64,000 nucleotides of DNA from Paracoccus albicereus (lineage in GTDB: Bacteria > Pseudomonadota > Alphaproteobacteria > Rhodobacterales > Rhodobacteraceae), in NCBI RefSeq assembly GCF_024359525.1, contig NZ_JAKZEU010000002.1, positions 1-64,000 of the forward strand, in the 5' to 3' direction. The notes beneath the pieces are model-generated. The model worked only from the letters and a program-made list of their open reading frames with translations, had not been told where the DNA came from and did no database searches. The number at the start of each line of letters is the position of its first letter. Positions within the stretch are counted from its first letter, which is position 1. This document shows positions 62,221 through 64,000 of the stretch, piece by piece. The position numbers were made by a program, and so were the translations under genes.

Positions 62221-62245
62221 GTCCCTGCAATTGTGTTGCAGGGAC
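62221..62245. repeat. Perfect 10-bp inverted repeat
   Basis: GTCCCTGCAA (62221-62230) and its reverse complement TTGCAGGGAC (62236-62245) are separated by TTGTG. No T-tract follows on either side. It lies about 160 bp upstream of the TrlF start, between that operon and the methyltransferase remnant, and could be an operator, a weak terminator stem or a recombination site. The rest of 62063-62464 holds no recognisable gene. Confidence 0.6.
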
Positions 62246-62464
62246 TCGGGAGAGCCGACGATCCTATCGTCAAGGAGCCTCGAGTCCGCTTCCATGCCCT
62301 TGTACGGGTGGTGCCTCACATGCAGTGAAGGTCCGCTGTCCGCCCATTCTGGACTTTCGCCACGCTTGCACCGTCCGGCGCCTCTTACCATGTCAATGCA
62401 TCAACCTGCACGAGCTTTATCTTTTCCGACGCCGAGGCAGATCAGCACGCACCCTCGGCACCCG

Positions 62465-63675
62465 TCACGCGGCGCGCAGGGTAGTTCGGCATGGCCTTGA
62501 GCAGATCGCTCCTCGGCGAGGGCGATCGTCCGGTGGTCGCGGGTATGTCTCGCGCCAAATCCGTCGCTGTTGGGCAGGAGGCTGTAGAGACATCACCTGT
62601 TGAAGAGGCGACAACGTGAGTCTGGAGGTCCGGGTCAGATCGCGATGCTTTGCTTCGAGCATGAACAGTTCCGGAGGCTCAGGTCCATTGGGGGTCGAGG
62701 GAGCTTGATCCTCTTGCTTCGACAGGCTTTCTACGGAGCCTGAACTACCGATATCAGCGACCGCCCATCTCCGGGCGCTCGTCTCAACCCTAACCACAAC
62801 GCTAACCTCGCTCTTGGCGTTCGTTGTCCTGACGAGTTGATCGGAACCGTTTGGCTCCACTGCATCGCTAACAGCCTCGACATAGGCAGAGACCAGCTCG
62901 CGCTTGGACAACGACGGACAAAGGGCGTCCCGCGAAAGACTTGCGAGATCCATTGAGGCGAGCCTCTCTGCCAGCAGGTCAGGATCGCAATCAACGGCCT
63001 TGACGTAATAATTCGAACTTGGCGCACATCCCATCGGAAGCAGGCCATCGGCGGTCTTGGCAGGCGCCGGCACGACCCGGCCCAAGCGCCGACCCGGCGG
63101 ATCACCAGGTCCGCATCGGAGATGTCCTTCACAAATGCGAAATGGAACTGCGAGACCAGGCCCGCATCAGCATTGCGCAGGTGATCACGCCGCTCCCAGA
63201 TCTGGAACACGGTGTTGACACGTTGTTCGCCGTCGCTGGTCTCGAAGACCTGCGCGGGAAGGTTGGCCTGGTGGACGAGATGGTAGTGCCGATCGATCCC
63301 GCGCTGCATTGATGGCTTGGCGTAGGACGCGGGCAGAATGAAGGCGACGATATCGGCGAACTGCATCGCCTGCCGCATGAAGGCTCTTGCGAGCATCCCA
63401 TTCCGGCCGAACGGTGGATTGCCGATAACGATGCGGCGGCCGGCGAGCTCCGGTGCTTCGAAATCAAGGACATCACCGGTCGCGATCCCGACCGCCTCTG
63501 GCTTGATGTCCAGCGCGATCAGGTGATCCTGGGGCAGATGGCGACAGAAGGCACCGGCGGATGGCTCGATAAAGAGATCGTCTCCGCGCATACCGCTGAT
63601 CCGCCACAGGTCGCCGATGCACCTGCGGGCGGTGGCGTCCGGCGTATAGAACTTGTCGTGGGGGATGGTCGGCAT
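62465..63675 (-). pseudogene. N6-adenine DNA methyltransferase-like protein, frameshifted
   Basis: ATG 63675 starts MPTIPHDKFYTPDATARRCI. SAM-motif-like IEPSAGAFCRHLPQ, then DIKPEAVGIATGDVL and the catalytic NPPF (VIGNPPFGRNGM) follow, so the fold is a class I methyltransferase acting on adenine. Near 63090 the frame shifts; the next frame gives VVPAPAKTADGLLPMGCAPS, SNYYVKAVDCDPDLLAERLA and on to SKRELVSAYVEAV. The open frame then runs on to 62465 as low-complexity sequence. One base near 63090 restores the first part. It borders the putative defence operon. Confidence 0.75.
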
Positions 63676-63811
63676 GCGATCGAAGGTCCTTGTCTGCTTA
63701 CCAAGTCTATTGTGCAGACATAAAACTCGGAACCGCATGGCCGGAGGTTCCTGTGGATTTCTCGATCCTGGTCTGGGGAGGGCAGGGTGATCCGGTGTAA
63801 CTCGTTCGACG

Positions 63812-64000
63812 GTGTTGCCGGTCGGACCATTGGACCGATTGCTGCGCGCCGGTTCTGTTCAACCGCTCCTCAATGGGTCACTCCTCAGCCGAGAGCAGCG
63901 CCGACTGCTCGAACGTGGCGAGCGTATCGTCTTGCATTCACTAATTCATCGTCTGAAGGCCTATCTCAGGCCGCTGCACTACCGTGTTCGAGCTTCAGAT
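63812..64000 (+). CDS. Partial hypothetical ORF, cut by window edge
   Basis: From GTG 63812 the frame reads MLPVGPLDRLLRAGSVQPLL, then REQRRLLERGERIVLHSLIH and RLKAYLRPLHYRVRASD to the window end without a stop. It is rich in Leu and Arg and may be the N-terminus of a plasmid or phage-type protein. There is no clear ribosome site. No family was recognised. Confidence 0.3.
   Translation, partial: MLPVGPLDRLLRAGSVQPLLNGSLLSREQRRLLERGERIVLHSLIHRLKAYLRPLHYRVRASD

Noticed and set aside
1..64000. tRNA, rRNA and CRISPR arrays
   Set aside because: No cloverleaf-like sequence, rRNA signature or regularly spaced repeat was found on reading both strands.

Overview
The window looks like part of a high-GC alphaproteobacterial replicon, most likely from the Rhodobacterales. 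The reasons are a divergent fnrL/hemN pair with an FNR box between them, an EcfG-type sigma factor beside a NepR-like ORF, an H-NS/HvrA-like protein, DUF892, DUF883, DUF3618 and DUF1469 stress proteins, and a MoxR/DUF58/VWA operon. No rRNA, tRNA or CRISPR array was seen. Most genes are metabolic or regulatory accessory genes, and the many broken genes suggest a chromid, a megaplasmid or a decaying genomic island.

Layout. 1-860: end of a YfcE-like phosphoesterase, then decayed sequence with a glutamine-amidotransferase remnant. 862-3767: thiYZX HMP-transport operon (minus strand) behind a TPP riboswitch. 4009-4693: truncated IS3 element inserted just after the start of an unknown gene. 4889-6259: DUF892, NepR-like ORF and EcfG sigma. 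6339-7413: two remnants meeting at a deletion junction. 7513-11256: Zn/Cd/Pb efflux ATPase, DUF411 protein, MerR regulator and a frameshifted ynfA. 11277-11441: second, truncated copy of the thi leader. 11737-17912: stress and envelope genes on the minus strand. 18090-24106: Crp regulators, a cytochrome c, a DUF900 lipoprotein, hemN and fnrL. 24177-33643: acetyltransferase, GreA-like protein, transporter, SDRs, LysR/HxlR regulators and an old-yellow-enzyme pair. 33788-37827: small proteins (RHH, GAF, H-NS, DUF4287, SNase-like). 38465-46526: histidine kinase and split response regulator divergent from a seven-gene Mox/Bat operon. 47079-48437: broken DMT transporter and a resolvase-like ORF in an AT-rich patch. 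48708-54666: siderophore uptake locus broken at both ends. 54809-56995: intact polar amino-acid ABC transporter. 57433-63675: a putative defence locus made of a PHP-ATPase (TrlF-like), a small protein, an MBL-fold hydrolase, a PD-(D/E)XK-like protein and a broken DNA methyltransferase. 63812-64000: partial ORF.

Two things stand out. The first is the compact four-gene operon at 57433-62062, which combines a PHP phosphoesterase-SMC ATPase fusion, an 85-residue overlapping ORF, a ComEC-like MBL hydrolase and a nuclease-like protein. It lies between a methyltransferase remnant and (beyond an ABC operon) an integrase remnant, and it is the best candidate for an undescribed system. The second is the density of broken genes. 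About eighteen loci are truncated, frameshifted or interrupted by in-frame stops (TGA at 4460 and 7102, TAG at 23111 and 47493, TAA at 35572). Some frameshifts sit in G/C runs and could be assembly errors, but the in-frame stops and the chimeric junctions are harder to explain that way. All assignments come from reading the sequence without database searches.
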